A program made the position numbers and the translations under genes. The notes under the pieces were generated by a model. That model was not told the origin of the DNA and ran no database searches. It saw nothing but the letters and a program-made list of their open reading frames with translations. From contig NC_087084.1 in assembly GCF_026151205.1 (NCBI RefSeq), positions 16,156,227 to 16,220,226 of the forward strand: a stretch of DNA of 64,000 nucleotides. Direction: 5' to 3'. Each line of letters begins with the position of its first letter. Positions within the stretch are counted from its first letter, which is position 1. Positions 8,874 through 20,800 of the stretch are shown here, one piece after another. This DNA is from Bolinopsis microptera (lineage: Eukaryota; Ctenophora; Tentaculata; Lobata; Bolinopsidae).

Positions 8874-11800
8874 CTAAACGTCCAAGTGAAGGTCTTTGTT
8901 TCGGATGTGATCTTGCAAGGTGTCGAGTTTGCGATGGATTGTTTTGCCGAGCTTGTTCTGTCGTTCTAAATCAAATTCAGCCAGCTGTTCTTCCCTTGTC
9001 AATCTGAGGTTTGGGATACATTTTATTAAATCGTCACATACCTTCTCATAATAACAACCGTTATTCGTAAATCGAATTCAACTTAATTAGATGAATATCA
9101 AAGTCTACAGCTAGTCAAATTTGATTGTAATTGTTTAAATTGTGAGTGACAATAACACGATCAGCTCAATATAAACATCAACATTGATTAATTAATTAAT
9201 TAATTAACACATACCTGTGTATGGGACCGTTAATATCGTGTGAAGTGTACATGTGAGGTAAGGGATCCTCCTCCTTCTCGAACTGAAGGAGAAACTGCTC
9301 GGCTACACTCTCGGGAGTAGGGTGGATTAGAGCTCCCACCTCCTCGTCCTCTCCGATCTGACGTTTAATTATTATTAATTAAGTTTGTTTAGAGCTCCTG
9401 AGGTTTACAGAATACAGCTGTGGTATTGGAGAGAGAGAGAGGTGTTCTCGTTGTTATAACTATTAAAGTGATAATTATGTAGATCGCGCAAAATGAGAAA
9501 ATGGCAAAATTTGTCGATCGCCCAGACTCATTCGTTCGGGTATGATTCTTTTTGAAATTTGTTGATAGAAACAATGGCAAAATGGCCGAAAAGGTAAAAT
9601 GTATCAACTTAAATTTACAGGTTCAATTGTAGATGGTGGTGACTTCCTGTAAATTTGGACGTACATTCCCATGACTGGCCGAGAGAAACAAGGTGAAAGT
9701 GAAACAAGGTGAAAGTGAAACAAGGTGAAAGTGAAGTACAAACCTCGAGATCTGGAGTGAGTTCAGTCATTAACTCGGGTATAGGATCCTGTAACAGACC
9801 TTCTCTTCTCGGACACCAAACACTTCCTATAGTACTCATGTTATTCACACTGACCTGGTAAATGAGAATGGGTTAGTCATTTTACAATAGAATGTATTGG
9901 ACGCATTTTACGTTGAAAACTGCGACCACAGGGTACAAATAATAGTGGTCAGGATACAACAGTGGTCAGGATACAAGTAATAGTGATCAGAGTACAAATA
10001 ATAGTGGTCAGGATACAACAGTGGTCAGGATACAAGTAATAGTGGTCAGGGTACAAGTAATAGTGGTCAGGATACAAGTAATAGTGGTCAGGGTACAAGT
10101 AATAGTGGTCAGGGTACAAGTAATAGTGGTCAGGATACAAGTAATAGTGGTCAGGATACAAGTAATAGTGGTCAGGATACAAGTAATAGTGGTCAGGGTA
10201 CAAGTAATAGTGGTCAGGATACAAGTAATAGTGGTCAGGATACAAGTAATAGTGGTCAGGGTACAAGTAATAGTGGTCAGGATACAAGTAATAGTGGTCA
10301 GGGTACAAGTAATAGTGGTCAGGATACAAGTAATAGTGGTCAGGATACAAGTAATAGTGGTCAGGGTACAAGTAATAGTGGTCAGGGTACAAGTAATAGT
10401 GGTCAGGGTACAAGTAATAGTGGTCAGGGTACAAGTAATAGTGGTCAGGATACAAGTAATAGTGGTCAGGATACAAGTAATAGTGGTCAGGGTACAAGTA
10501 ATAGTGGTCAGGATACAAGTAATAGTGGTCAGGGTACAAGTAATAGTGGTCAGGGTACAAGTAATAGTGGTCAGGGTACAAGTAATAGTGGTCAGGGTAC
10601 AAGTAATAGTGGTCAGGGTACAAGTAATAGTGGTCAGGATACAAGTAATAGTGGTCAGGATACAAGTAATAGTGGTCAGGATACAAGTAATAGTGGTCAG
10701 GATACAAGTAATAGTGGTCAGGATACAAGTAATAGTGGTCAGGGTACAAGTAATAGTGGTCAGGGTACAAGTAATAGTGGTCAGGGTACAAGTAATAGTG
10801 GTCAGGGTACAAGTAATAGTGGTCAGGATACAAGTAATAGTGGTCAGGATACAAGTAATAGTGGTCAGGGTACAAGTAATAGTGGTCAGGATACAAGTAA
10901 TAGTGGTCAGGGTACAAGTAATAGTGGTCAGGGTACAAGTAATAGTGGTCAGGGTACAAGTAATAGTGGTCAGGGTACAAGTAATAGTGGTCAGGGTACA
11001 AGTAATAGTGGTCAGGATACAAGTAATAGTGGTCAGGATACAAGTAATAGTGGTCAGGATACAAGTAATAGTGGTCAGGGTACAAGTAATAGTGGTCAGG
11101 ATACAAGTAATAGTGGTCAGGGTACAAGTAATAGTGGTCAGGGTACAAGTAATAGTGGTCAGGGTACAAGTAATAGTGGTCAGGATACAAGTAATAGTGG
11201 TCAGGGTACAAGTAATAGTGGTCAGGATACAAGTAATAGTGGTCAGGATACAAGTAATAGTGGTCAGGATACAAGTAATAGTGGTCAGGGTACAAGTAAT
11301 AGTGGTCAGGATACAAGTAATAGTGGTCAGGATACAAGTAATAGTGGTCAGGGTACAAGTAATAGTGGTCAGGATACAAGTAATAGTGGTCAGGATACAA
11401 GTAATAGTGGTCAGGGTACAAGTAATAGTGGTCAGGGTACAAGTAATAGTGGTCAGGATACAAGTAATAGTGGTCAGGGTACAAGTAATAGTGGTCAGGA
11501 TACAACAGTGGGACCAGGGTACAGCAGTGGGACCAGGATACAACAGTGGTCAGGATACAGCAGTGGGACCAGGATACAAGTAATAGTGGTCAGGATACAA
11601 CAGTGGGACCAGGATACAAGTAATAGTGGTCAGGATACAGCAGTGGGACCAGGATACAAGTAACAGTGGTCAGGATACAGCAGTGGGACCAGGATACAAG
11701 TAATAGTGGTCAGGATACAACAGTGGGACCAGGATACAAGTAATAGTGGTCAGGATACAACAGTGGGACCAGGATACAAGTAATAGTGTTCAGGATACAA

Positions 11801-14800
11801 CAGTGGTCAGGATACAACAGTGGGACCAGGATACAAGTAATAGTGGCAAGAATACAAGTAACAGTGGGACCAGGATACAAGTAATAGTGGTCAGGGTACA
11901 AGTAATAGTGGTCAGGATACAAGTAATAGTGGTCAGGATACAAGTAATAGTGGTCAGGATACAAGTAATAGTGGTCAGGATACAATAGTGGTCAGGGTAC
12001 AACAGTGGTCAGGATACAACAGTGGTCAGGATACAACAGTGGTCAGGGTACAAGTAATAGTGGTCAGGGTACAAGTAATAGTGGTCAGGGTACAAGTAAT
12101 AGTGGTCAGGATACAAGTAATAGTGTTCAGGATACAAGTAATAGTGGTCAGGATACAAGTAATAGTGGTCAGGATACAATAGTGGTCAGGGTACAACAGT
12201 GGTCAGGATACAACAGTGGTCAGGATACAACAGTGGTCAGGGTACAAGTAATAGTGGTCAGGGTACAAGTAATAGTGGTCAGGGTACGAGTAATAGTGGT
12301 CAGGGTACAAGTAATAGTGGTCAGGATACAAGTAATAGTGGTCAGGATACAAGTAATAGTGGTCAGGGTACAAGTAATAGTGGTCAGGGTACAAGTAATA
12401 GTGGTCAGGGTACAAGTAATAGTGGTCAGGGTACAAGTAATAGTGGTCAGGATACAAGTAATAGTGGTCAGGATACAGCAGTGGGACCAGGATACAAGTA
12501 ATAGTGGTCAGGATACAACAGTGGTCAGGGTACAAGTAATAGTGGTCAGGATACAACAGTGGTCACTTACCAGCATCTGACAGGGGAACTTGTGCCACCT
12601 CTGAGTGCCGGGTATAACATCCTGTTTGTGGAGGGGTTGTATGGGACCCCTGTGTCTGATAGGTCGGCGGAGGAGGGGGTTCAGGTAATACTCCTCACTC
12701 GTCTCCAGACACTGAGTACCTCCGTACTGCGCCTGGGATTGTAGTGGTGTTACTTACAGGGAGTTATTTACAGGGTGTTACTTACAGGGTGTTACTTACT
12801 TTGGTTACTTTGGTTACTTTGGTTGTGTTTATCCTCGTAGCAGGAAGGGTCATCAGATTTCTGACCACCTCGATGGCGAGTAGTCTACCAGGGAATTAGA
12901 CCAGCTGCAGCTATAACCGGAAGTCGGAGGGTTGTCCGGTATCAAAGCAATAAACTTGGACAAACTAACTTTAAACGACTCAAACGTAGCTTCAGCTTTA
13001 ATATTATCAGGCACTTTGTTCCACAGTTTTGGTCCTCTTACAGCAAATGAGCTGTCATAGAGTGTCTGGTTGCTCGAGGAACTCAACCTAGACAGGGAAG
13101 GTATGATTGCTCGGGTACCATGTCTGGATGTTTTTGTGAACCTTATATTGCTGCAATTGGGGACAACATTGTGAAGGATCTTCCACATCATCAGAATAGT
13201 GTACCGTTCCCTTCTGCGCTGCAGTGACATTAGCTTTAGATGTGAAAGCCTCTCCCAGTAGTTCATATTTTCCAGACCGCATATACGATCGGTGAATGTT
13301 CGCTGGACCCCCTCCAAAAGCTGGATCTCAGTCACCTTAACAGGGTCCCACAGCGGACAACAGTACTCTAGTAAGCTTCTGACCAAAGACTTATATAGGG
13401 TAGTCATTACGGTCCTATCACGAGTTTTGAAGACACTAAACACCCATGACAGTGTGCTTCTAGCTTTCTTGACCATATTACCGATCTGTTTGGACCAGTT
13501 CAGATCGCTTGATACCATAACTCCGAGGTCTCTAACGTTCTCAACGGGATGTAGTATTTCCTCGCTGGAGACCTTGTAAAGTAGAGTTTCCACGTAAAAA
13601 GGGAGTTCAGAAAAGGTACTCTTTCTATTGTGGAGATGATTCAGGAGCTCAAACTTCTGTTCGTGGAGCTTCATGTTGTTGCAGCGTGACCAGTCGAGAA
13701 TACCGTACAGATCAGCCTGAAGCAGCAGACAGTCCTCAAAGCAATCGATACGTTTGGAGACCCTAGTATCGTCAGCAAAGAAGCTTACCTTAGAAGAGGT
13801 AACAGCTAGCTCTAGATCGTTAATAAACAAAATGAACAATAGTGGTCCTAACACACTTCCCTGAGGGACGCCACTTAGAACCCTGGCACTGTTCGAATGA
13901 ACACCGTTTAGGACTACAACCTGTTCACGGTCAGAGAGAAATGACTGGATCCAGCTTAGAAGTTTGCCATGAAATCCGTATCTCTTTAACTTCAACAAGA
14001 GAAGGTCCAAGTCAACTTTATCAAATGCCTTGGCGAAGTCGAGGTATATGGAGTCTGTGTCTTTCCCCTGAGTAAACCCTTCAAAGATGTCATCAAAGTG
14101 ATCGAGCATTTGGGTCAAGCAGCTTCTGTTCGATCTGAAACCATGTTGTTTGTCAGATAACAAATTGTTGGTTTCGAGATGCTGAACCATGTGTTTCCTA
14201 ACCACTCTTTCATAGACTTTGACTACATGTGAGGTCAGAGTAACCGGTCTGTAGTTAGCAGCATCACACCTGCTACCTTTCTTGAAAAGCGGTGTGACAT
14301 ATCCAGTCTTGTAGAAACTTGGGACTATGCCTGTATACATGGACTCAGACCAGAGGAGATGAATCGGAACACTCAAGCTTGAAGCACATCTTTTGAGGAG
14401 AATAGCAGGAATACCATCGGGTCCGGGTGCAGAGTCCAGCTTAATCTCAGATATAGCTTCCGCGATGTGGTTAGGTGTGAGTACCAGTTCTGTATCCCTA
14501 CTAGTGAGAGGTGGTACTGTAAATGTAGGTAGTGACTTATCAGGGCAGTTGGGGTCACTAAAGACAGAACAGAACTGTTGCTGCAGTATATTAGCTAACT
14601 CTTTCCGTTCAGTTACCAGTTTCTTATCACGGTTTAGAAGAGTTGAAATACTGTGCTTAACTTTAGAGAAGGATTTAGCGTATGAGTAAAAGTATTTAGG
14701 ATTGACTTTAATTTTATCCACTGCTCTCTTTTCACCTTGATCAAGATGGTGGACTATAGCTTCCTTGATCTCATAGCAAATTAATCCAATTTCGTCTTCA

Positions 14801-17800
14801 AGTTTCTTGATTCGAGCTAGGTCATTGGCACACTTTGCAGCAGAGAGACGGGTTTTAAGTCGTGACTTCTTCCTTCTTAGCGAATTATAAAGCTTCGGCT
14901 TGCCAGTTGGTGGTCGTTTCCGAGGAACATTTTCCAGGCATATATTAAGCACTGTCCGTGTAAACTCTGCGGGAAATTCTTCAAAAGTGCTTGCGTCTCT
15001 CAAGTCCTTCCAATTCACTCTGTTCAGGATCTCAGTAATCGGTTCGAAGTCTGCCCGATTAAAATCTAGGGCTCGGAAGCTCATTTCGTCAAGATATGAA
15101 GCCTGAGCCTCCTCCATCCGACCAGGGTTAAAGGATAGCAGTACATTAACCATGTCGTGATCAGATATTTCTGTTGCTTCACAAGTTACATCAGATACTA
15201 GCCGATCATTGTTACACAAGACGAGGTCTAGTGTAGGTACTGTTTCCCCTGGTTGGGACAGTAACCACCTGACTCAGCAGATGGGTTGACATGAAGCTTA
15301 GCAGGTATTGGGCGGAGAGATTTGAGTCAGAGGTCCCACCGCTCATGATGTTTAGTGTTTCCCAGTCAATCTGGGGAAAGTTAAAATCGCCTGTTATAAA
15401 GACGTCGTAGTCACTAGGTGCAAGGTTCTCAATAGCGAATGTAAATCTATCAATTAGTTTTGAGAAACTACTTGAGCTTGCGTCAGGTGGCCTATAAGCA
15501 ACTGCTATGCAAAGTTTAGCAGAAGGGTAGACATTAAAGATTCCCTGACAAATGCTGTCGTCGTAAGTCTCCGACACCGAGACTGGGATGGACGACAGTG
15601 AGTAAAGTATTACTCCTCCGCCAACTCTCTTACTGCGATCACTTCGACAAAGTGAGTATCCGGGTAACTGAAGCTGGGCGTCACTGATATGTGACTTAAG
15701 CCAAGATTCTGTGATAGCAATAAAGGGGTAGAGCTGTCTAGACTGTCGTTTATCATCCACATGACCAACAAGGTCATTAAGCTTCCATCTGCAGGTACTG
15801 TGGGCAGATGGATTTAAACTCCTAGCATTTAATAATAAGAGTGAGGAGAGAAAGGAATCTGGTGGTGTGGTAGCCTGGGCACACCTAGACTCATCATTGG
15901 GGGAGCTGATTGAACTGGGTAGATCATGGATGCTCCCATTGGCTGTGTGACAGTGTTACTTACAGGGTGTTACTTACAGGGTGTTACTAACAGGGTGTTA
16001 CTTACAGGGTGTTACTTACAGGGTGTTACATACAGGGTGTTACTTACGTCTTACAAGCTGTTACTTACAAGGTGTTACTTACAGGGTGTTACTTACAGGG
16101 TGTTACATACAGGGTGTTACTTACAGGGTGTTACTTACAGGGTGTTACTTACAGGGTGTTACTTACAGGGTGTTACTTACAGGGTGTTACTTACATGGTG
16201 TTCTGTATCGAAATCGGATTAAAAAAATTCTTAGGCCTATCTTAAAATTCTGATAGAACAGAATCTTCTATACAATACAATTACACATGAGCGCTGACCT
16301 TTGACCGGCGATAACTTCGGCTAGGAACAATATTTTTCCATGGGACCAAAAGCAGCAGATAGATATCACTCCTCTCTATCAGAAACAACTATATAATCAA
16401 TTTCGAGCGAAATTTCATAAAGCCCCCCCCCCCCCCTGCCCCCTTAAATGGTGTAACTTACAAGCTGTTACTTACAGGGTGTTACTTTCATGGTGTTACT
16501 TACATGGTTTCAATCCGTAGACATTGGAAGGTAGACAGAATTTTGAAATAGGCCTTCAAAAAATTTGATTTTGTCAAAAATTATATTAGTTGAAAAAAGT
16601 CACATTTTATATGGAACCCCCTGAATGTCCCAAAAATTAGAATTAACTAGACGGCACCCGTCTAACCCTAAGGTTAGGCACTAAAATTCTTATTCATTGG
16701 CCAATTTTTTATTTTTTCATGCTGATTTGAATGCCATTAAAGTATTTGAACAAAGTCAAACAAATTTAAGTTGTATATCTTTTACGGTTTTGCGGAAAGT
16801 CGTGTTAAAGTTGATGCCGTGGTGTCAGTAAAATGGTACGGATATATATACAGGGTGGGCCAAAAGTCAGTACCCATACGTTGGCCTTAATAGCTCCGCC
16901 GTGTTTTATATTTGAGAGCTGTTGCTTTGCAGATGGCATACTGTACTTACTGGTTCGAGGATTCCGTCGTCAAAATTTGAAAATTCGAATATTTTAGACC
17001 ACGCCCATTCAATATTAAAACACCTATATTGTTTTCTCTGAACATGCTGAACGCCTAATGTTTTCAGAGACGGTAGATTATCAAATGTTGCATATGATCT
17101 GAAAACATGAGGCAAAACGGATTAGAAATGACGAAGTTATCAAGCATTTTCTGTATCTCGTTAACAAAATTGACTGGGTGATTATGTATATATTATACTC
17201 TCGCTTTATATATAGTAAGATTTCTATTTTCCTATCCGGTAGCCAAAAGCCCATACTGCTTGGTTCGTAATGTATGTATATATATACTTGATTGCCTGCT
17301 AACTCTAATACATGACTAAAGTGACTCGATTTCAATCTGTTGAGAGATTGTAATCCAGTTTGACGAGTTGTTCCTTTGTCATTTGCTAAGATTCTCTCTC
17401 TTTTGTTATGTATTTCATAGTCATTAGTCATTGCACACAATTATATCAAGTTATACCAAGCACACAAATCTGATATATGTTACCTCTGAAGTCTAGTTGA
17501 GGACTCATTTCACAGTTTCTGAATTTTCCGGTGCCATATTTTTGGTAAATACACAATGTGTACGCTGCTCATTTGAAATAAATATAAGTTGTATGAGCAG
17601 AGTTTGTGGTTGTTATTTTTTTGAAGAGCAGGTCGGATGACCGTCAACTTATTCTGCCTTTAAGTACAGAAATATTCTTCTTAAACAATCGATTTACCAA
17701 ACAAGAAGCTTTCAGAGGATCTATTACGTTTTTGGATCCCATCCGGTGTCCTTAATTAATGACTGACCCACTTTCCAAACTTTTCCACGTGTCTTACGTG

Positions 17801-20800
17801 GAAAAATTTGGAAAAGCTTAAGGACACCGAATGGAACTCAAAAACGTCAAAAACCCTCGGAAAACTTCTTGTTTCGGTAAATCGATTTTTCAGACGAATC
17901 TGTCTGTACTATTTCCTTGAACATTAATAGCATATATGTTTTCCAGTCCACTTCAGCGTGGTACTTAGCCTTCGCTTATCCCAAAATTATATAATTATAT
18001 ATTATATAATTATAAATATTCCCGAATTTCTAATTCCCCTCCCACTGATTACTATTTATAAGAAGTGTTTAGAATGTTATTGAAGCTATGGAATGCTGCT
18101 CATGCTGCCCCCCTTCACCCTGCGGAATACCTGGAATACTATTATATAACTGTGCTATGCCGTATAGACTGCGGAAGAAAATAAAGAAGTATTACAAGAA
18201 TATAAGGGGAGTACTGGATACAGTTCCCATAGTGTCCAGACGTCTGTGTAGAATGCTAAGGAAGCTGATAAGGATTTTGAAGGAACATTATTATATCTCT
18301 GATTATCAGACAATTAATACCCAGAGCTAAATTTTTTTATTTTCTGTATGGATGGTATTCAAAATAACGTTAATGATCACTATTTTGTTAAAATGTACCC
18401 GAATCTAGGTATGTCATTGATTTTAGGTGGCATGTTTTATCCTTATAACATTGGTTCGTGACCTACTATTTTGCCTACGACCTGTTTTAAAATTCATTTG
18501 ATTGTCAAATGTTTTATTGTAACATCTACTTGAGTATTAGTGTCTTGGGAAAGATAGAGGTACAAATTGAAAACCTTTTTTGATCACGATAAAAACGGAG
18601 GGGGAGGGTGGCCAATACTGTTAAAAGTTATTTAAAATAAAACTAACCGTGACTCCTGGAGCGGGGTTAAATATCATGAGAGGCGGATAGTTAGTGGGGA
18701 AGTTGATTTCAGGAGGGAAGCTGAGAGTCTCAGTGACCAGAGTGTCTGATTCAGGTAAGACCGGAGTTAACTCATCCTCAGCCCCCACTGCTATTATTGG
18801 CACTTCCGGTTCGTGTGATGCAGCTAGGCTTATCTCGTGCTCCTGATGATATTGATAAGGAGTTAGAAAATCAGTTTTTAACATCCAACAACTTTTTTTT
18901 AAAAGTGCTCAGCGGTCAAAAATACCTCGGTCAAAAAAAGTATTGCTACTTCAATCAAATTATGATAGAATTCAGAATTTCTTTGCGCACTCGCCAAATA
19001 GAAGTTCTGTATTGCATAGTCTCATGTAGTGTGTGACTGAATGTAAATCAACAACAAAAACCGTTAAATTGAAAACTTACCCTGTATTCCAGAAGATCAC
19101 TGGATCGAGGAACGTGTAGGTTAAATATAGGATTCACTACCTCTAGTTGTAGTGATATAGCTGAAAATGTAGATATAATTTCAACTGATCACATAAACAT
19201 TAAACAATCATAGAACAACTTATATATTACCATAAAGCTCAACCAAATGCTTGCTCAAATTTCAGCTAAAGCGACCAAGAAAACTTATAAAAGCCAACAA
19301 AAACATTGGCTGGTACCACGGGCCAGTCCCAATAAAATTTAAAAAAACTCACCCGGGGACGGGATATCACCCAACTTAGCAGGAGTCATATCCACATCGT
19401 CCCTCTCCTGGTGGTACAAGGGCAGATAAACAGGTGTCACCTCCCCCATATTATCAGTACACTGGCTCGTATCGGGTGTGTCAGGGGTGTGCCTCACGTT
19501 CTTCACGTGGTGCTTTATCAGCATCTGGAAACGTTTCGCTACACGTTGTGTCACGATCACTTTCCGGACTGCTCGGATAAATCTGATGGTTGATATTGGG
19601 TGTTAATAAATAATCTGTTCCAATGTTTAGTTTTTGTTGCTGAATAGAGACACGTATATTGAATAAGTCTGTACCTTTCTCATATCATGGGCAACATACC
19701 TATGTAAAGTATGTATTCCTTGGGAGTCATCAATCAACAAAATGGTTAATTATAAATAATCAATTATAATAATTATCATATCATTATAATAATTATCACA
19801 ATATTAAAACCACTAACCGTGTAAGAGCTAGTTTTCTCTTGCCCCATTCGCTGCTCATGTATGGGTCGAAGGTGGGTAGCAACTTGGTGTGTTCGTTTGC
19901 TAATCTATACACCCTGTTGAGAACTTTGTAATGTTGGGAATATCAAACCAGAGAGTTAACGTGGTGATAACGTGGTGATAACATGGTGATAACGTGGTGT
20001 TACCGTGGTGATAACGTGGTGATAACATGGTGTTAACGTGGTGATAACGTGGTGATAACATGGTGTTAGCGTGGTGATAACGTGGTGATAACATGGTGAT
20101 AACGTGGTGTTAGCGTGGTGATAACATGGTGTTTCGTAGGAGTTAAGTAGGAATAGTAAAAAAATGAGTAATTCTTATCGTGAAATATAATATTGACCAT
20201 CAATCTTAAGATAATACACTGGATTATCTTGATACCATTATTACCTGACTTGTTCAGTTATCGTGATATAAGCTCACATTTTCAACCAGTAACATCGCTC
20301 AATAACCCACCTCGCGGCAGAACAGTGTGTTTTAGTCTGACTAAACTCGTCCTCATGAGAAAATACAGCCTGTGTCAACAAGTAGTCCTGTTGTGCCCTC
20401 TCTCGCTCCTCGACAACGTCAGATTGTTGTTCGGGGGACATGGGATCTGAACCCAGCTGTGTAGTCCATCTGAATGGGTGAAATGTTTTAGATGTTTGGG
20501 GGTAGTTAATATATAAGTTATATCAGTTATATCATATTATAATAGGTTTTAATTGTTTTAATTAATTAGAAATCTTGATTCTAGTTATCTCATTACCGTG
20601 ATCACTGTTTGAAGTTTAACATTATTTCTTGAACTTCTGATAAAATAAAAGTAACAAAATGTTTGTTACTAAATGCAGCATAAAGACAAAGTAAGTTCAC
20701 AATATAACTTACTATATTACATAATACCATATTATTAAATTATTAAATGATTATAAAATCCAATACCTCAGTCGATTGTTACGTTCCTCTAAAGCTTTCT

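Larger units (their letters stand above)
12801..15935 (-). mobile_element. CR1-like non-LTR retrotransposon in a CFAP221 intron
   Basis: The element lies on the minus strand. Its 3' end carries a short tail of three CCAAAGTAA units at about 12800-12825. Inside are an endonuclease frame (15212 to about 15934) and a reverse transcriptase frame (12853-15219). No ORF1 is present, so the 5' end is truncated near 15935. It sits in the same orientation as the host gene, between two stretches of the same 14-bp minisatellite. Confidence 0.8.

Noticed and set aside
9920-12562. CRISPR-like regular repeats
   Set aside because: The units are directly abutting with no unique spacers, and the context is a metazoan intron.
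9949-12580. Very long reading frames on both strands (over 500 codons of a seven-residue repeat)
   Set aside because: They come from the 21-bp VNTR, whose unit length is a multiple of three, so frames without a stop in one unit stay open. The block lies in a CFAP221 intron and has no start, splice or codon signal of a gene.
15926-16253. Overlapping small ORFs of ~80-98 codons
   Set aside because: They are readings of the 14-bp GTTACTTACAGGGT array in different frames.
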